Shown: positions 8,080 through 17,131, numbered from the stretch's first letter. The stretch: 36,213 nucleotides of DNA from Erythrobacter sp. (GCA_024642565.1 JAHEAV010000020.1:1-36213), one strand, 5' to 3'. Notes: a model not told the origin generated them from the sequence alone. Program-made: numbers and translations.

Positions 8080-8520
8080 ATGAATAACCCTGAAACTGAC
8101 ATGACGGAAACGCTGATCACCTTGGCATCCGACATTGTTGCCGCACATGTCAGCAACAACAATATCGCCGCCGATGAAGTGCCTGCGCTTATCACCAATG
8201 TTTACAACGCTTTGGCAAATCTCGGCCAGGAAAAAGAAGCCGTAGCCGCCCGCCCGGAACCTGCCGTGACGGTGCGTTCGTCGGTGAAGCGGGACCACAT
8301 TATCTGCCTGGAAGACGGCAAGAAAATGAAAATGCTCAAGCGGCACTTGATGACCGAACATGGCATGACGCCGGATGAATATCGCGCGCGTTGGGATCTT
8401 GGCAGCGATTATCCAATGGTTGCGCCAGCCTACGCCGAAACGCGCCGCGACCTCGCCAAGAAAATCGGTCTGGGCCGCAAGCCCGGCCAGAAACGCGGTC
8501 GCCGCAAAGCGGGCACCTGA
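8080..8520 (+). CDS. MucR/Ros family zinc-finger transcriptional regulator
   Basis: A 146-residue protein from the ATG at 8080, preferred over one at 8056 because GAGG sits six bases upstream and because family members begin close to MNNPETDM. The N-terminal half is the helical oligomerisation region. The DNA-binding part at 70-115 holds the prokaryotic zinc finger with Cys76, Asp79, His89 and His94 (CLEDG, KRHL, TEHGMTPDEYR). Asp replaces the second cysteine, a variant known in this family. The tail is Lys/Arg-rich. MucR proteins are H-NS-like regulators of surface polysaccharide, motility and cell-cycle genes in alphaproteobacteria. The gene is monocistronic, with its own AT-rich promoter region and a terminator right after it. 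Confidence 0.93.
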   Translation: MNNPETDMTETLITLASDIVAAHVSNNNIAADEVPALITNVYNALANLGQEKEAVAARPEPAVTVRSSVKRDHIICLEDGKKMKMLKRHLMTEHGMTPDEYRARWDLGSDYPMVAPAYAETRRDLAKKIGLGRKPGQKRGRRKAGT

Positions 8521-8551
8521 ACCGTACACAGCCAGTGGCTTGAGAATAGCG

Positions 8552-8586
8552 CCCCGGCCCGATAAGGGTGCGGGGTGTTTTCTTTT
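8552..8586 (+). terminator. Intrinsic terminator of mucR
   Basis: CCCCGGCCC and GGGTGCGGGG pair around a GATAA loop (8552-8575, one bulged base), followed by TGTTTTCTTTT. It lies 31 bp past the mucR stop. Its 3' arm contains the GTG at 8568 that could otherwise be taken as the fur start. Confidence 0.75.
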
Positions 8587-8600
8587 CCAAGGGCGACAAA

Positions 8601-9035
8601 TTGCAACAAGCGATAGATCTTGAGCAGCTCTGTGCCGAGCGTGGCCTCCGCATAACCGACCAGCGGCGCGTGATCGCACGGGTCCTGTCGGAAAGCGAAG
8701 ATCATCCCGATGTGGATCTGTTGCACCAGCGCGCCTCGGCCATTGATCCGAAAATCTCTATTGCTACCGTTTATCGCACCGTGCGCCTTTTCGAAGAGGC
8801 CGGTATTCTTGACCGCCATGATTTCGGCGATGGCCGCGCCCGTTATGAAGCCGCACCAGAGGCCCATCACGACCACCTCATCGATGTCGAAAGCGGTAAG
8901 GTTGTTGAATTCGTCGATCCCGAACTGGAAGCCCTGCAACGTCAGATTGCCGAGAAGCTTGGTTACCGATTAGTCGACCATCGGATGGAACTCTACGGCG
9001 TCAAACTGGATCGCCCCGGGGAACGGGGCTCCTGA
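8601..9035 (+). CDS. fur: Fur family ferric uptake regulator
   Basis: A 144-residue Fur protein from a TTG at 8601. An upstream GTG at 8568 is in frame but lies inside the mucR terminator stem, while AAGGG is seven bases before the TTG. The N-terminal winged helix includes LRITDQRRVIARVL (about 16-29) and the recognition helix SIATVYRTVRLFEEAG (about 53-68). The metal-sensing HHDHL is at 89-93. The CxxC pairs of enteric Fur are absent (DVESGK at that place), as in alphaproteobacterial Fur/Mur proteins, so sensing of Fe or Mn without a structural zinc is expected. The stop overlaps the plsC start by one base. Fur likely heads a fur-plsC-miaB transcript. Confidence 0.93.
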   Translation: MQQAIDLEQLCAERGLRITDQRRVIARVLSESEDHPDVDLLHQRASAIDPKISIATVYRTVRLFEEAGILDRHDFGDGRARYEAAPEAHHDHLIDVESGKVVEFVDPELEALQRQIAEKLGYRLVDHRMELYGVKLDRPGERGS

Positions 9036-9901
9036 TGAATGCCCAGCGCCGCGCGGCCGCCGAACTGGGGGAAAGCAGCGCGCTAAGCTGGATCGAATGG
9101 TTCCGTTTTATCGGGCGGGTATCGTGCATGGTTCTGCTGCTGGCGACATTCGTTCCGCTGCATTTCTTTTACCGCATTTTCAAATATGGGTCGCCCTTTC
9201 CAATGCTGTTCCTCCGCTTTGCCGGACGGATTTCGGGTGCGCGGGTCCGGAGAATCGGAACCCCGCTGCGGCGCGATGTGTTTTTCATTGCCAACCATGT
9301 CTCATGGCTCGACATCCTGGCTCTGGCAGGTGCGAGCGGTACGGCATTTGTGGCCAAGGCCGAATTGGGCGAAGTGCCGGTAATCAGCTGGCTATGCCGC
9401 CTCAACCGGACAGTTTTCGTCAAGCGCGAACACCGTTTGGGCGTGGCCGAACAAATCAACGCCTTGCGCGAAGCGCTGGCGGACAATTGGTCGGTCACCG
9501 TCTTTCCGGAAGGCACCACCACTGACGGGCAATCGCTGCTGCCGTTCAAAACCAGTATGCTGAGCGTTCTGGAGCCGCCACCACCCGGCGTATTGGTACA
9601 ACCTGTATTGATCGATTACGGGGAAACCGTGGGCGAAGATATCGGTTGGGTCGGCGTGGAAAGCGGGGTCAACAATGCCAAGCGCGTATTATCGCGCAAA
9701 GGCACATTCGAGCTGCGCCTCCACTTCCTTGAACCCTTCAGCCCGGAAGAATTTCACGGCCGAAAGGCAATCGGGGCCCGTGCCCGCGCCGCAATCGAGG
9801 CCGCGTTGCTGACCGCGTTGGGCAAACCGCTACGCGTGTTCAAACATGATGTCGTACCCGTCCGCTACAACGCACCGAAAGAGGAAGTCCCCTTGGAATA
9901 A
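9035..9901 (+). CDS. plsC: 1-acyl-sn-glycerol-3-phosphate acyltransferase
   Basis: A 288-residue membrane-associated acyltransferase. A hydrophobic segment at about 27-48 precedes the catalytic HX4D motif NHVSWLD (His88, Asp93) and the substrate motif FPEGTTTDG at 157-165. By family it acylates lysophosphatidic acid to phosphatidic acid at the inner membrane. Related proteins also act as ornithine-lipid acyltransferases (OlsA), which cannot be excluded. The ATG overlaps the fur stop (TGATG), implying coupled translation, a link between iron regulation and lipid synthesis in transcript organisation only. Confidence 0.88.
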   Translation: MNAQRRAAAELGESSALSWIEWFRFIGRVSCMVLLLATFVPLHFFYRIFKYGSPFPMLFLRFAGRISGARVRRIGTPLRRDVFFIANHVSWLDILALAGASGTAFVAKAELGEVPVISWLCRLNRTVFVKREHRLGVAEQINALREALADNWSVTVFPEGTTTDGQSLLPFKTSMLSVLEPPPPGVLVQPVLIDYGETVGEDIGWVGVESGVNNAKRVLSRKGTFELRLHFLEPFSPEEFHGRKAIGARARAAIEAALLTALGKPLRVFKHDVVPVRYNAPKEEVPLE

Positions 9902-9930
9902 TCCCGTTTTGCGCGTAGTGGCCGCCCCGC

Positions 9931-11286
9931 ATGCGAAAAACCGCCCCACCCCGGACTTACCGCGTCGAAAGTTTCGGCTGCCAGATGAACGTTTATGACG
10001 GGCAGCGCATGGCCGAAATGCTGGCTGAACAAGGTATCCTTGCAGCGCCTGACGGAAACGATGCCGATCTTGTCGTGCTCAACACCTGTCATATCCGCGA
10101 GAGGGCTGCCGAGAAGATCTATTCCCGCATCGGACGGCTGACCAAAGGCAAGGACGAACCGCCCCTGATCGCCGTCGCCGGCTGCGTTGCCCAGGCGGAA
10201 GGCGAAGAGATCATGCACCGCGCGCCAGCCGTCAGTATGGTGGTTGGCCCGCAAGCCTATCACCGGCTGCCATCCATGCTGGAGCGTGCCGTAGCCGGGA
10301 TACGATCGACCGATACGGACATGCCGCCAATCGCCAAATTCGATGCGCTGCCCGCCCGCCGAAAAAGCGCGCCCAGTGCCTTCCTGACTGTGCAGGAAGG
10401 GTGCGACAAATTCTGCACCTATTGCGTGGTGCCCTATACCCGCGGCGCGGAAATATCGCGCCCGTTCCCGGATTTGCTGAACGAAGCGGAAAGACTGGTG
10501 GATGGCGGTGCGCGTGAAATCACGCTGCTGGGCCAGAATGTGAATGCCTGGACCGGTGATGATGGACTGGGCCGCGCGATCGGTCTTGCCGGACTGATCC
10601 ATGCTCTGGCAAAAATACCCGACCTCCTCCGTATTCGCTACACCACAAGCCACCCGGCCGACATGGACGATGCGCTGGTTGCCGCCCATGGCGAGATCGA
10701 GAAATTGATGCCCTATCTTCACCTTCCGGTGCAGTCGGGCAGCAACCGGGTGCTCAAGGCAATGAACCGCAGCCACACGGTCGAAACCTATCTCAAGCTG
10801 CTCGACCGTTTTCGCAGCGTGCGGCCCGACATTGCCCTTTCGGGCGATTTCATCGTCGGCTTTCCGGGTGAGAGCGAAGCGGAGTTCGAAGAAACCCTGG
10901 CACTGGTGGATACGGTTGGTTACGCGGCAGCCTTCAGCTTCAAATATTCGCCGCGCCCTGGTACGCCGGCGGCCACGATGGACGGCCAAATCGCAGCGGA
11001 AGTGATGGATGACCGGTTGCAGCGCCTGCAGGCCCATCTCAATCGCGACCAATTTGCTTTCAACGAAGCCAGCGTCGGCAAGACTTGCGATGTGCTGGTC
11101 GAACGCAAAGGCAAATTGCCAGGCCAGTGGCTTGGCAAATCCCCATGGCTGCAATCGGTTCACTTCACCGGTGATGCAGCAATCGGCGATATGGTGACTA
11201 CTCAGCTGGTCGAAGCGTTGGGCAATTCGCTGTCCGGGCGCCTTGTCGAACCGGCCTATTCCCGATCATCCCCTTCGCCGAAATAG
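9931..11286 (+). CDS. miaB: tRNA-2-methylthio-N6-dimethylallyladenosine synthase MiaB
   Basis: The 451-residue protein has the full MiaB architecture. The N-terminal UPF0004 domain carries Cys17, Cys53 and Cys85 for the auxiliary 4Fe-4S cluster. The radical-SAM domain has Cys158, Cys162 and Cys165 (EGCDKFCTYCVVPYTRG). A C-terminal TRAM domain starts near 380. It methylthiolates i6A37 of tRNAs, using SAM twice. It lies 29 bp after plsC. A weak promoter could sit in the plsC tail (CTTGGA at 9892, a spacer, GTAGTG at 9915), ending about nine bases before the ATG. The last 31 bp overlap the 3' end of the convergent gene at 11256-12140. Confidence 0.96.
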   Translation: MRKTAPPRTYRVESFGCQMNVYDGQRMAEMLAEQGILAAPDGNDADLVVLNTCHIRERAAEKIYSRIGRLTKGKDEPPLIAVAGCVAQAEGEEIMHRAPAVSMVVGPQAYHRLPSMLERAVAGIRSTDTDMPPIAKFDALPARRKSAPSAFLTVQEGCDKFCTYCVVPYTRGAEISRPFPDLLNEAERLVDGGAREITLLGQNVNAWTGDDGLGRAIGLAGLIHALAKIPDLLRIRYTTSHPADMDDALVAAHGEIEKLMPYLHLPVQSGSNRVLKAMNRSHTVETYLKLLDRFRSVRPDIALSGDFIVGFPGESEAEFEETLALVDTVGYAAAFSFKYSPRPGTPAATMDGQIAAEVMDDRLQRLQAHLNRDQFAFNEASVGKTCDVLVERKGKLPGQWLGKSPWLQSVHFTGDAAIGDMVTTQLVEALGNSLSGRLVEPAYSRSSPSPK

Positions 11287-12140
11287 GCCTGAACGGTGGC
11301 ATCGCGTATGGCGTTGCGCGATGCGTTGGGACGCAGACCGTAAAGCGCGGTCAGATAGGCCATGTCGAATTTGGACAATTCCTGCGGAGCATCTTCGGGC
11401 GACCGGAATAACGACAGGATTGTGGGCAATGCCGCGCCATTGGCTTCCGGTTCTTCCTTGATCCCGGACAGGAGACGGAACGTGGCATAATCGGCAAGTT
11501 GCGGCAAAGACTTGCCCGGCATTTCGGCGTTGTCGATCAACACCACCGAGCCGGAAAAATCGAGCCGGATCGGCGGCGCAAGGCGGCCGGTTTGCCATTG
11601 TTTGTTCACGGCGACCATCGACCCATCCTGCCGCACTTCATATACCAGTGGCTTGCCATCCACCCCGCGCAGCTCGGTCGTCTGCCAGGCATAGGCCGGA
11701 CCTTCGCTGGCCAGTATCTTCTTCACTTCATAATCGGGTACCGTGGTGAATATCCACGGATCGCTTTCGCGCAATTTGGCAACCGCTTTCTTGGCATCGC
11801 GTGTGAAGATGACCAGCGCATTGGGCGTACAGCCTTCTTTACCGGCCACCGCACCGATTTCGCGGATATTGCGCGTGATCCTTTCAATCAGGACAGGCGC
11901 ATAATCGGCCTTGATCCCGATGACCTTGAGGCAGATCGGGGCATAGAAACGCGGCATAGGCTTGTCGATCGGCGGCGGTTTCGCAACATTTTTGGTCAGA
12001 TCGCGCAATACGGCTTCTTCCGCGTCGCGGTCTCCGGTTACGACGATTTCGTGTTCGGGTGCATTGTCGGGGGACATAGCGACTGCGCCCGGCGCGCTGG
12101 CCGCGGCCAGTCCCATCAACATCACCATGATTACACGCAT
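11256..12140 (-). CDS. Secreted protein of unknown function with EIVVTG motif
   Basis: A 294-residue protein from the ATG at 12140, chosen over an upstream in-frame start because AGGAG lies seven bases before it and the signal peptide then begins at residue 1 (MRVIMVMLMGLAAAS, cleavage near GAVA). After a short linker comes EIVVTGDRD, a stretch like the N-terminal motif of many sphingomonad TonB-dependent receptors, though this protein is far too short to be a receptor. The rest is a soluble mixed alpha/beta sequence with two cysteines (PICLKV, KEGCTPN) that could form a disulfide. I do not recognise the family. It is antisense to its neighbours and sits between miaB and phoH, which are often adjacent in alphaproteobacteria. 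Confidence 0.82.
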   Translation of the reverse strand: MRVIMVMLMGLAAASAPGAVAMSPDNAPEHEIVVTGDRDAEEAVLRDLTKNVAKPPPIDKPMPRFYAPICLKVIGIKADYAPVLIERITRNIREIGAVAGKEGCTPNALVIFTRDAKKAVAKLRESDPWIFTTVPDYEVKKILASEGPAYAWQTTELRGVDGKPLVYEVRQDGSMVAVNKQWQTGRLAPPIRLDFSGSVVLIDNAEMPGKSLPQLADYATFRLLSGIKEEPEANGAALPTILSLFRSPEDAPQELSKFDMAYLTALYGLRPNASRNAIRDATVQAYFGEGDDRE

Positions 12141-12261
12141 ATTTCGACTCCTGCTGCTGCCCATAGGCTGGACAGTTGAAGCTGTCTTCACGATTAACCG
12201 CCCAACTGCGGCGAAGTTGTTACGGCCTGGTGACTATCCACCACCCTGTTGGGGTGTCCCG

Positions 12262-12289
12262 CTTGCCAAGTCCGGCCGCCAGCCTATCC
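12262..12289 (+). promoter_or_regulatory. Likely promoter of phoH-ybeY-corC
   Basis: CTTGCC at 12262-12267, a 16-bp spacer and CTATCC at 12284-12289 predict a start near 12296. That leaves a leader of about 20 bases containing the GAAAGG Shine-Dalgarno. The gap 12141-12315 otherwise holds the divergent promoter for the secreted protein gene, which I cannot pin down. Confidence 0.5.
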
Positions 12290-12315
12290 TCCCGAATCAG
12301 AGAAGAAAGGATTGC

Positions 12316-13359
12316 ATGGCCCGAAAATCCTCACGTGTTGATCCGGCTCGTTCCGGTCTGCCGATATCGTCCTCCCTCATTCCGCAGCGGGAAATCCGCC
12401 GCGCAAAGGCGGAACTCAGCTTTGACAACCAGTCCTTGTTGGTGCCGCTTTTCGGTCAGTTTGATGCCAATCTGGTGCAAGTGGAGAACCGGTTGGGTGT
12501 ATTCATTTCGGCGCGCGGCAATGCGGTGCAGATCGAAGGACCGGAAGATTCGGTCGCCAGGGCGCGCGACATTTTGCAGAAAATGTATGACCGGCTGGCC
12601 ATGGGTCAGGATCTCGATGCCGGCGCGATCGAGGCATTGATTGCCATGTCCAACGAACCCACGCTGGAGGGAATTTTGCGCGGTTCGCCAGAATCCGCGC
12701 CGATCATGATCCGCACACGCAAGAAAACCATCGTCCCGCGGTCAGCAACGCAGATCGATTACATGCGGCAATTGGCGCGCGAGGATGTGATCTTTGCCTT
12801 GGGCCCGGCAGGCACGGGCAAGACCTATGTTGCCGTGGCACAGGCTGTGAGCCAGTTGATCACGGGCAGCGTGCAGCGCCTGATCCTGTCCCGTCCGGCT
12901 GTCGAAGCCGGGGAAAAGCTGGGCTTCCTGCCCGGCGACATGAAAGAGAAGGTCGATCCTTACCTGCGCCCTCTATACGATGCCCTTTATGACTGCATGC
13001 CGCCAGAACAGGTGGAACGGCGGCTGGCCAGTGGTGAGATCGAGATCGCCCCGATTGCCTTCATGCGCGGACGCACTTTGGCTGATGCTTTCGTGATTCT
13101 GGACGAGGCACAGAACACCACGCGCGAACAGATGAAAATGTTTCTCACCCGTTTTGGCCAGAACAGCCGGATGGTGGTGTGCGGCGATCCCAAGCAGGTC
13201 GATATCCCTGGGGGCGACCGCATGTCCGGCCTGATCGACGCAGTTGAAAAACTGGAAGGTATAGAAGGCATCGCCGTTACGCGCTTCAGCCGCGCGGACG
13301 TGGTCCGCCACCCGATCGTGGGGCGCATCGTCGAAGCCTATGAGGGGCCCGATGCCTAA
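12316..13359 (+). CDS. PhoH family ATPase (PhoH-like/YbeZ)
   Basis: A 347-residue protein from the ATG at 12316 (GAAAGG five bases upstream); the frame runs further upstream, but that extension overlaps the divergent gene and is not supported. The N-terminal part contains a KH-like region at about 33-95. The ATPase core has Walker A GPAGTGKT at 163-170 and Walker B ILDEAQN at 261-267. PhoH/YbeZ proteins are nucleotide-binding partners of the endoribonuclease YbeY, with proposed RNA helicase activity in ribosome maturation. The ybeY gene follows after six bases, so the pair is cotranscribed. Confidence 0.93.
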   Translation: MARKSSRVDPARSGLPISSSLIPQREIRRAKAELSFDNQSLLVPLFGQFDANLVQVENRLGVFISARGNAVQIEGPEDSVARARDILQKMYDRLAMGQDLDAGAIEALIAMSNEPTLEGILRGSPESAPIMIRTRKKTIVPRSATQIDYMRQLAREDVIFALGPAGTGKTYVAVAQAVSQLITGSVQRLILSRPAVEAGEKLGFLPGDMKEKVDPYLRPLYDALYDCMPPEQVERRLASGEIEIAPIAFMRGRTLADAFVILDEAQNTTREQMKMFLTRFGQNSRMVVCGDPKQVDIPGGDRMSGLIDAVEKLEGIEGIAVTRFSRADVVRHPIVGRIVEAYEGPDA

Positions 13360-13365
13360 GTCTGT

Positions 13366-13848
13366 ATGAACCTGGACATCGACATTGATGGCTGGCCAGC
13401 GGGTGATTGGGCCGACCTTTCCGAGCGCGCTGCGCAAGCCGCAGAGATGGTTGCGCCCGAACTCGCCAACAATCGCCTCACTGCCAGCCTGTTGTTCACC
13501 TTGGACGATGATGTCCACACCTTGAACCGTGAATGGCGCAGCAAGGACAAGCCAACCAACGTCCTGTCCTTCCCGATGCTCACGCGCGAGGAACTTCTGG
13601 CGCTATCACCGGATGGCGGACCGGAAATGCTCGGCGATCTGGCGTTGGCCTATGAAACCTGCGCGCGGGAGGCGGCTGAAAAATCCGTTGCCCTGGAAAG
13701 CCACGCCGCCCATCTGATCGTCCATGGCCTGCTGCATCTTGCCGGATATGACCATGTACATTCGGATGACGAAGCCGAAGCAATGGAGGCATTGGAAATT
13801 AATGCCCTTGCCTCTATGGGCATCCCCGATCCATATTCGGATCGGTAG
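13366..13848 (+). CDS. ybeY: Endoribonuclease YbeY
   Basis: The 160-residue metalloprotein carries the UPF0054 signature HGLLHLAGYDH with zinc ligands His120, His124 and His130, plus the conserved LNREWRSKDKPTNVLSFP at about 53-70. YbeY acts in 16S rRNA 3'-end maturation and 70S quality control in the cytoplasm. It lies six bases after phoH and 24 bases before corC, the standard alphaproteobacterial order, and is probably translated from the phoH transcript. No strong Shine-Dalgarno is seen before the ATG. Confidence 0.95.
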   Translation: MNLDIDIDGWPAGDWADLSERAAQAAEMVAPELANNRLTASLLFTLDDDVHTLNREWRSKDKPTNVLSFPMLTREELLALSPDGGPEMLGDLALAYETCAREAAEKSVALESHAAHLIVHGLLHLAGYDHVHSDDEAEAMEALEINALASMGIPDPYSDR

Positions 13849-13872
13849 TTCCAGGAGTAACCACGCAGGGCC

Positions 13873-14790
<918 letters not shown>

Positions 14791-14828
14791 GGTAAAGGCT
14801 GTTTTCTTTCGCAACTGCGAATAGAAGG

Positions 14829-14857
14829 CTCGACAAATCCGGCGCGCCGCCACATTT
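14829..14857 (+). promoter_or_regulatory. Possible leaderless promoter of the LysR gene
   Basis: CTCGAC at 14829-14834, a 17-bp spacer and ACATTT at 14852-14857 precede the ATG at 14865 by seven bases. This is the same geometry as upstream of nfu and is one reason to prefer the ATG at 14865 over 14859. The elements themselves are imperfect. Confidence 0.35.
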
Positions 14858-14864
14858 AATGTCA

Positions 14865-15749
14865 ATGCCGGTTCGCCGCCTCCCACCTTTACGCGCCTTG
14901 GAAGCGTTTGTCCGGACCGTCCGGCTCGGCTCATCCCGTGCCGCGGCGGAAGAGTTGGGCCTCAGCCCGTCGGCATTGTCGCGAAGGATCGGCAATCTCG
15001 AAGAATTTGTCGGCAAGAAGCTTTTCACCCGCGCGCGCCAGTCGATGAAGCTGACTAACGACGGAGAGGCGTTCTACGAAGCAGTATCTCCGCAGTTGGA
15101 GGCACTGGCCCGGGCTGTTGAAAGCCAGTCCGAAAATCTCTCGTTGTTGCGGCTGCACCTCGGGGTGTTACCGCTATTCGGCAGCCAGCGCCTTTTTCCC
15201 CGCCTGAAGGAACTGCGTGACCGGCATCCTTTGCTGCATATCGACATCGATACCGGTGCCCATCTGGAAGACAGGGTCGGCGGCGTACTGGATGCCGCCA
15301 TCGTACTTTCGCGCGGTCCCGGGCCTGGCCTCCACGCCGTGCGGCTTGACCACAATATGGTCCATGCGATCTGCAACAAGGAACTGGCGGATGTGGTCGG
15401 ATCTGAGCCGGATATAGCCATCCTGGCCAAACAGACTTTCCTGGTACACAACGAATTGCCCGATAGTTTCATCGCTTGGAAACACGCCTTGCGGCTTGAT
15501 GATCTTGAGCCTGCTGCCATTGACCACTTCGATTCGGGTCAGCTGATTCTCGAAGCTGCCGCCCAAGGACTGGGCATTGCCATCATGCATGATGATCACA
15601 TGCGCCGTGCCGCGGACAAGCGCTTACGCCAGCTTTACAACGTCGAGGTCGAAAGCCCCTACAGCTACTGGTTCATTTGCCGCCCGCAGGCTCTGGAAGA
15701 ACGCCCGGTACGCCTGTTCCACGATTGGCTGATCCAGGCCGGTCTGTAA
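14865..15749 (+). CDS. LysR family transcriptional regulator
   Basis: About 294 residues, typical for LysR. The winged helix-turn-helix covers residues 3-65 (LPPLRALEAFVRTVRLGSS, then AAAEELGLSPSALSRRIGNLE) and is GcvA-like. The substrate-binding domain covers about 90-290. Family members activate or repress genes in response to a small ligand; neither ligand nor target can be read. Unlike most LysR regulators it is not divergent from a partner: the upstream genes are corC-ybeY-phoH, and the downstream lipase gene converges with a 31-bp gap. An alternative start two codons upstream (14859) exists; neither has a Shine-Dalgarno. Confidence 0.92.
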   Translation: MPVRRLPPLRALEAFVRTVRLGSSRAAAEELGLSPSALSRRIGNLEEFVGKKLFTRARQSMKLTNDGEAFYEAVSPQLEALARAVESQSENLSLLRLHLGVLPLFGSQRLFPRLKELRDRHPLLHIDIDTGAHLEDRVGGVLDAAIVLSRGPGPGLHAVRLDHNMVHAICNKELADVVGSEPDIAILAKQTFLVHNELPDSFIAWKHALRLDDLEPAAIDHFDSGQLILEAAAQGLGIAIMHDDHMRRAADKRLRQLYNVEVESPYSYWFICRPQALEERPVRLFHDWLIQAGL

Positions 15750-15780
15750 TTGTTGGCGTCCGGCCGAAACCGGCGCAAAA

Positions 15781-16689
15781 TCACTTGCGGCCGCGAATCG
15801 TCGGCTTTTGGTAACAGGGCGGCGTTCCGGCTTTGCGTTTGCGGCTGGCAAGGGGGCCGGGATGCGGATCATCGCGATCACCGCATTCCACCCACGGCTT
15901 CCCGATATGATTGGCAACGACCGAGGCGAAGGCACGCGGATCGTCATAGGCGGCAATCCAGGTCAGGCATTCAGACAGGCGGCGGATCGAATGATCCTTC
16001 CACGGGGCGCCCCGCGGGCGACAATTGATCACCAGCGTATCCTGCGGAGTATTGCGGAACAATCCGCGTAACCCACCCAGTGCCTCACCACGTTCGCTCA
16101 CGGCCAGCCGTTGGCTGTCAGCAGGCATCGGCGGGGTTTCGAAGCGCGGAGACTGGTTGAAGGCGTAAGAATCGACCTTGTCGGTGTTTAACGCGATATG
16201 CGCGGCAATCGCGCCGCCAAGCGAATGGCCGGTCACCCGGATCGACACATTCTCATGGCCCTCTGTATCCAATTCGCTGCGCACTTCACGGTAAACCAAG
16301 GCCCCGCGATCATTTTGCGCGCCTTCGATATTGCCGACGAACCAGTCGGCGAAACTGAATTCGGTACCACGAAAGGCAATGATGCGTTCGGCCAGCACGC
16401 CATCCTGTTTACGGTCATAGATTGTGTAGGCCAGCCCCGCCCCGTCATTGTCCGACTTGCGGACCAGTTCGATCCCTTCGGGCAAGGCGGTGAACCGTTC
16501 CTCATCATCATAGGCATCGTTCGACAGCTGGGAATAATCCCAGGTCCGAACCGCGAAATCGCGCGTGAAACCGCACCAGCCGCCGGGCTCGTTTACACAG
16601 GGGCTGCGGGCTTGGGTCAGATCGGTAGCGCAGGCAGACAGCGTTACCGCTGCCGCCAGCACTACCAAGGTTTTGAAAAGATGGTTCAT
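15781..16689 (-). CDS. Lipase class 3-like lipoprotein
   Basis: A 302-residue protein from the ATG at 16689, chosen because a lipoprotein signal starts there (hydrophobic TLVVLAAAVTL, lipobox LSAC with Cys20); upstream codons in frame overlap the neighbouring gene. The alpha/beta-hydrolase core has FRGTE at 107-111, the usual oxyanion-loop region of class 3 lipases, and the nucleophile elbow GHSLGG with Ser156. The rest of the triad is not certain. It should be an envelope-anchored esterase or lipase; no substrate can be inferred. The C-terminus is basic and Pro-rich. It follows the small secreted protein gene by 40 bp on the same strand. Confidence 0.85.
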   Translation of the reverse strand: MNHLFKTLVVLAAAVTLSACATDLTQARSPCVNEPGGWCGFTRDFAVRTWDYSQLSNDAYDDEERFTALPEGIELVRKSDNDGAGLAYTIYDRKQDGVLAERIIAFRGTEFSFADWFVGNIEGAQNDRGALVYREVRSELDTEGHENVSIRVTGHSLGGAIAAHIALNTDKVDSYAFNQSPRFETPPMPADSQRLAVSERGEALGGLRGLFRNTPQDTLVINCRPRGAPWKDHSIRRLSECLTWIAAYDDPRAFASVVANHIGKPWVECGDRDDPHPGPLASRKRKAGTPPCYQKPTIRGRK

Positions 16690-16690
16690 C

Positions 16691-16713
16691 CCGGTCCGCT
16701 TAGAGCAGACCGG
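16691..16713. repeat. Inverted repeat between lipase and upstream gene
   Basis: CCGGTC and GACCGG enclose a shorter GCT/AGC pair, forming an interrupted hairpin at 16691-16713, immediately upstream of the lipase ATG. No U-run follows on either strand, so it is not a clear terminator. It could block or tune ribosome access to the lipase start, which lacks a good Shine-Dalgarno. Confidence 0.4.
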
Positions 16714-16729
16714 AACGACCCGTCTATCC

Positions 16730-17131
16730 TTATTGGCCCATTTCCTTGAGGATTTCGGCTGCCGTCGATGGCCCGCCGACAATCGTATCCTCATGATCCA
16801 TGACCAGAGTGCGGAAGGCGCCCGGCCTGGGCTTTATCGCAAGCTTTTTCCAAGCCGCACCCATTTTGGCATCTTCATCCGCAACCAGCGGCGGCTCGAT
16901 AATCAGGAAATCCCAATTGGCACCGTTATGATGGCGATAGATTTCGCGCGCGGCGAGTCCGGCTTCGGCGCGGACTTGATCGATTTCCGCCAACCATTGC
17001 ACCAACTCGAGATATTTACCGGGCGCGGCATGCATAACGGTAACGACCCGTTCGGTCGAATCTTGTGCGGAAGCTATTTGCGGCGCCAGCATCATGCTGC
17101 TGGCGAGCAATGCCAAAGCGATTTTCTTCAT
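16730..17131 (-). CDS. Small secreted protein of unknown function
   Basis: A 133-residue protein from the ATG at 17131, preceded by AAGGGGA four to five bases upstream. Residues 1-22 are a clear signal peptide (MKKIALALLASSMMLAP, cleavage after ASAQ). The mature part of about 110 residues (starts DSTERVVTVMHAAPGKY) has alternating strands and helices that resemble a ferredoxin-like dimeric alpha/beta-barrel fold, but this is only an impression. It has no cysteines and no recognised catalytic motif. The upstream gap, 17132-17339, contains a hairpin and the terminator of the cyclophilin gene, so this gene has its own promoter and probably shares a transcript with the lipase. Confidence 0.8.
   Translation of the reverse strand: MKKIALALLASSMMLAPQIASAQDSTERVVTVMHAAPGKYLELVQWLAEIDQVRAEAGLAAREIYRHHNGANWDFLIIEPPLVADEDAKMGAAWKKLAIKPRPGAFRTLVMDHEDTIVGGPSTAAEILKEMGQ

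Noticed and set aside
9865-11163. 432-codon open frame on the minus strand
   Set aside because: It is fully antisense to miaB, has no recognised domain and is His/Gln-rich, as frames antisense to GC-rich genes usually are.
11962-12315. N-terminal extension of PhoH by 118 codons
   Set aside because: It overlaps the divergent secreted protein gene, contains the phoH promoter, and the ATG at 12316 has a Shine-Dalgarno and gives the normal PhoH length.
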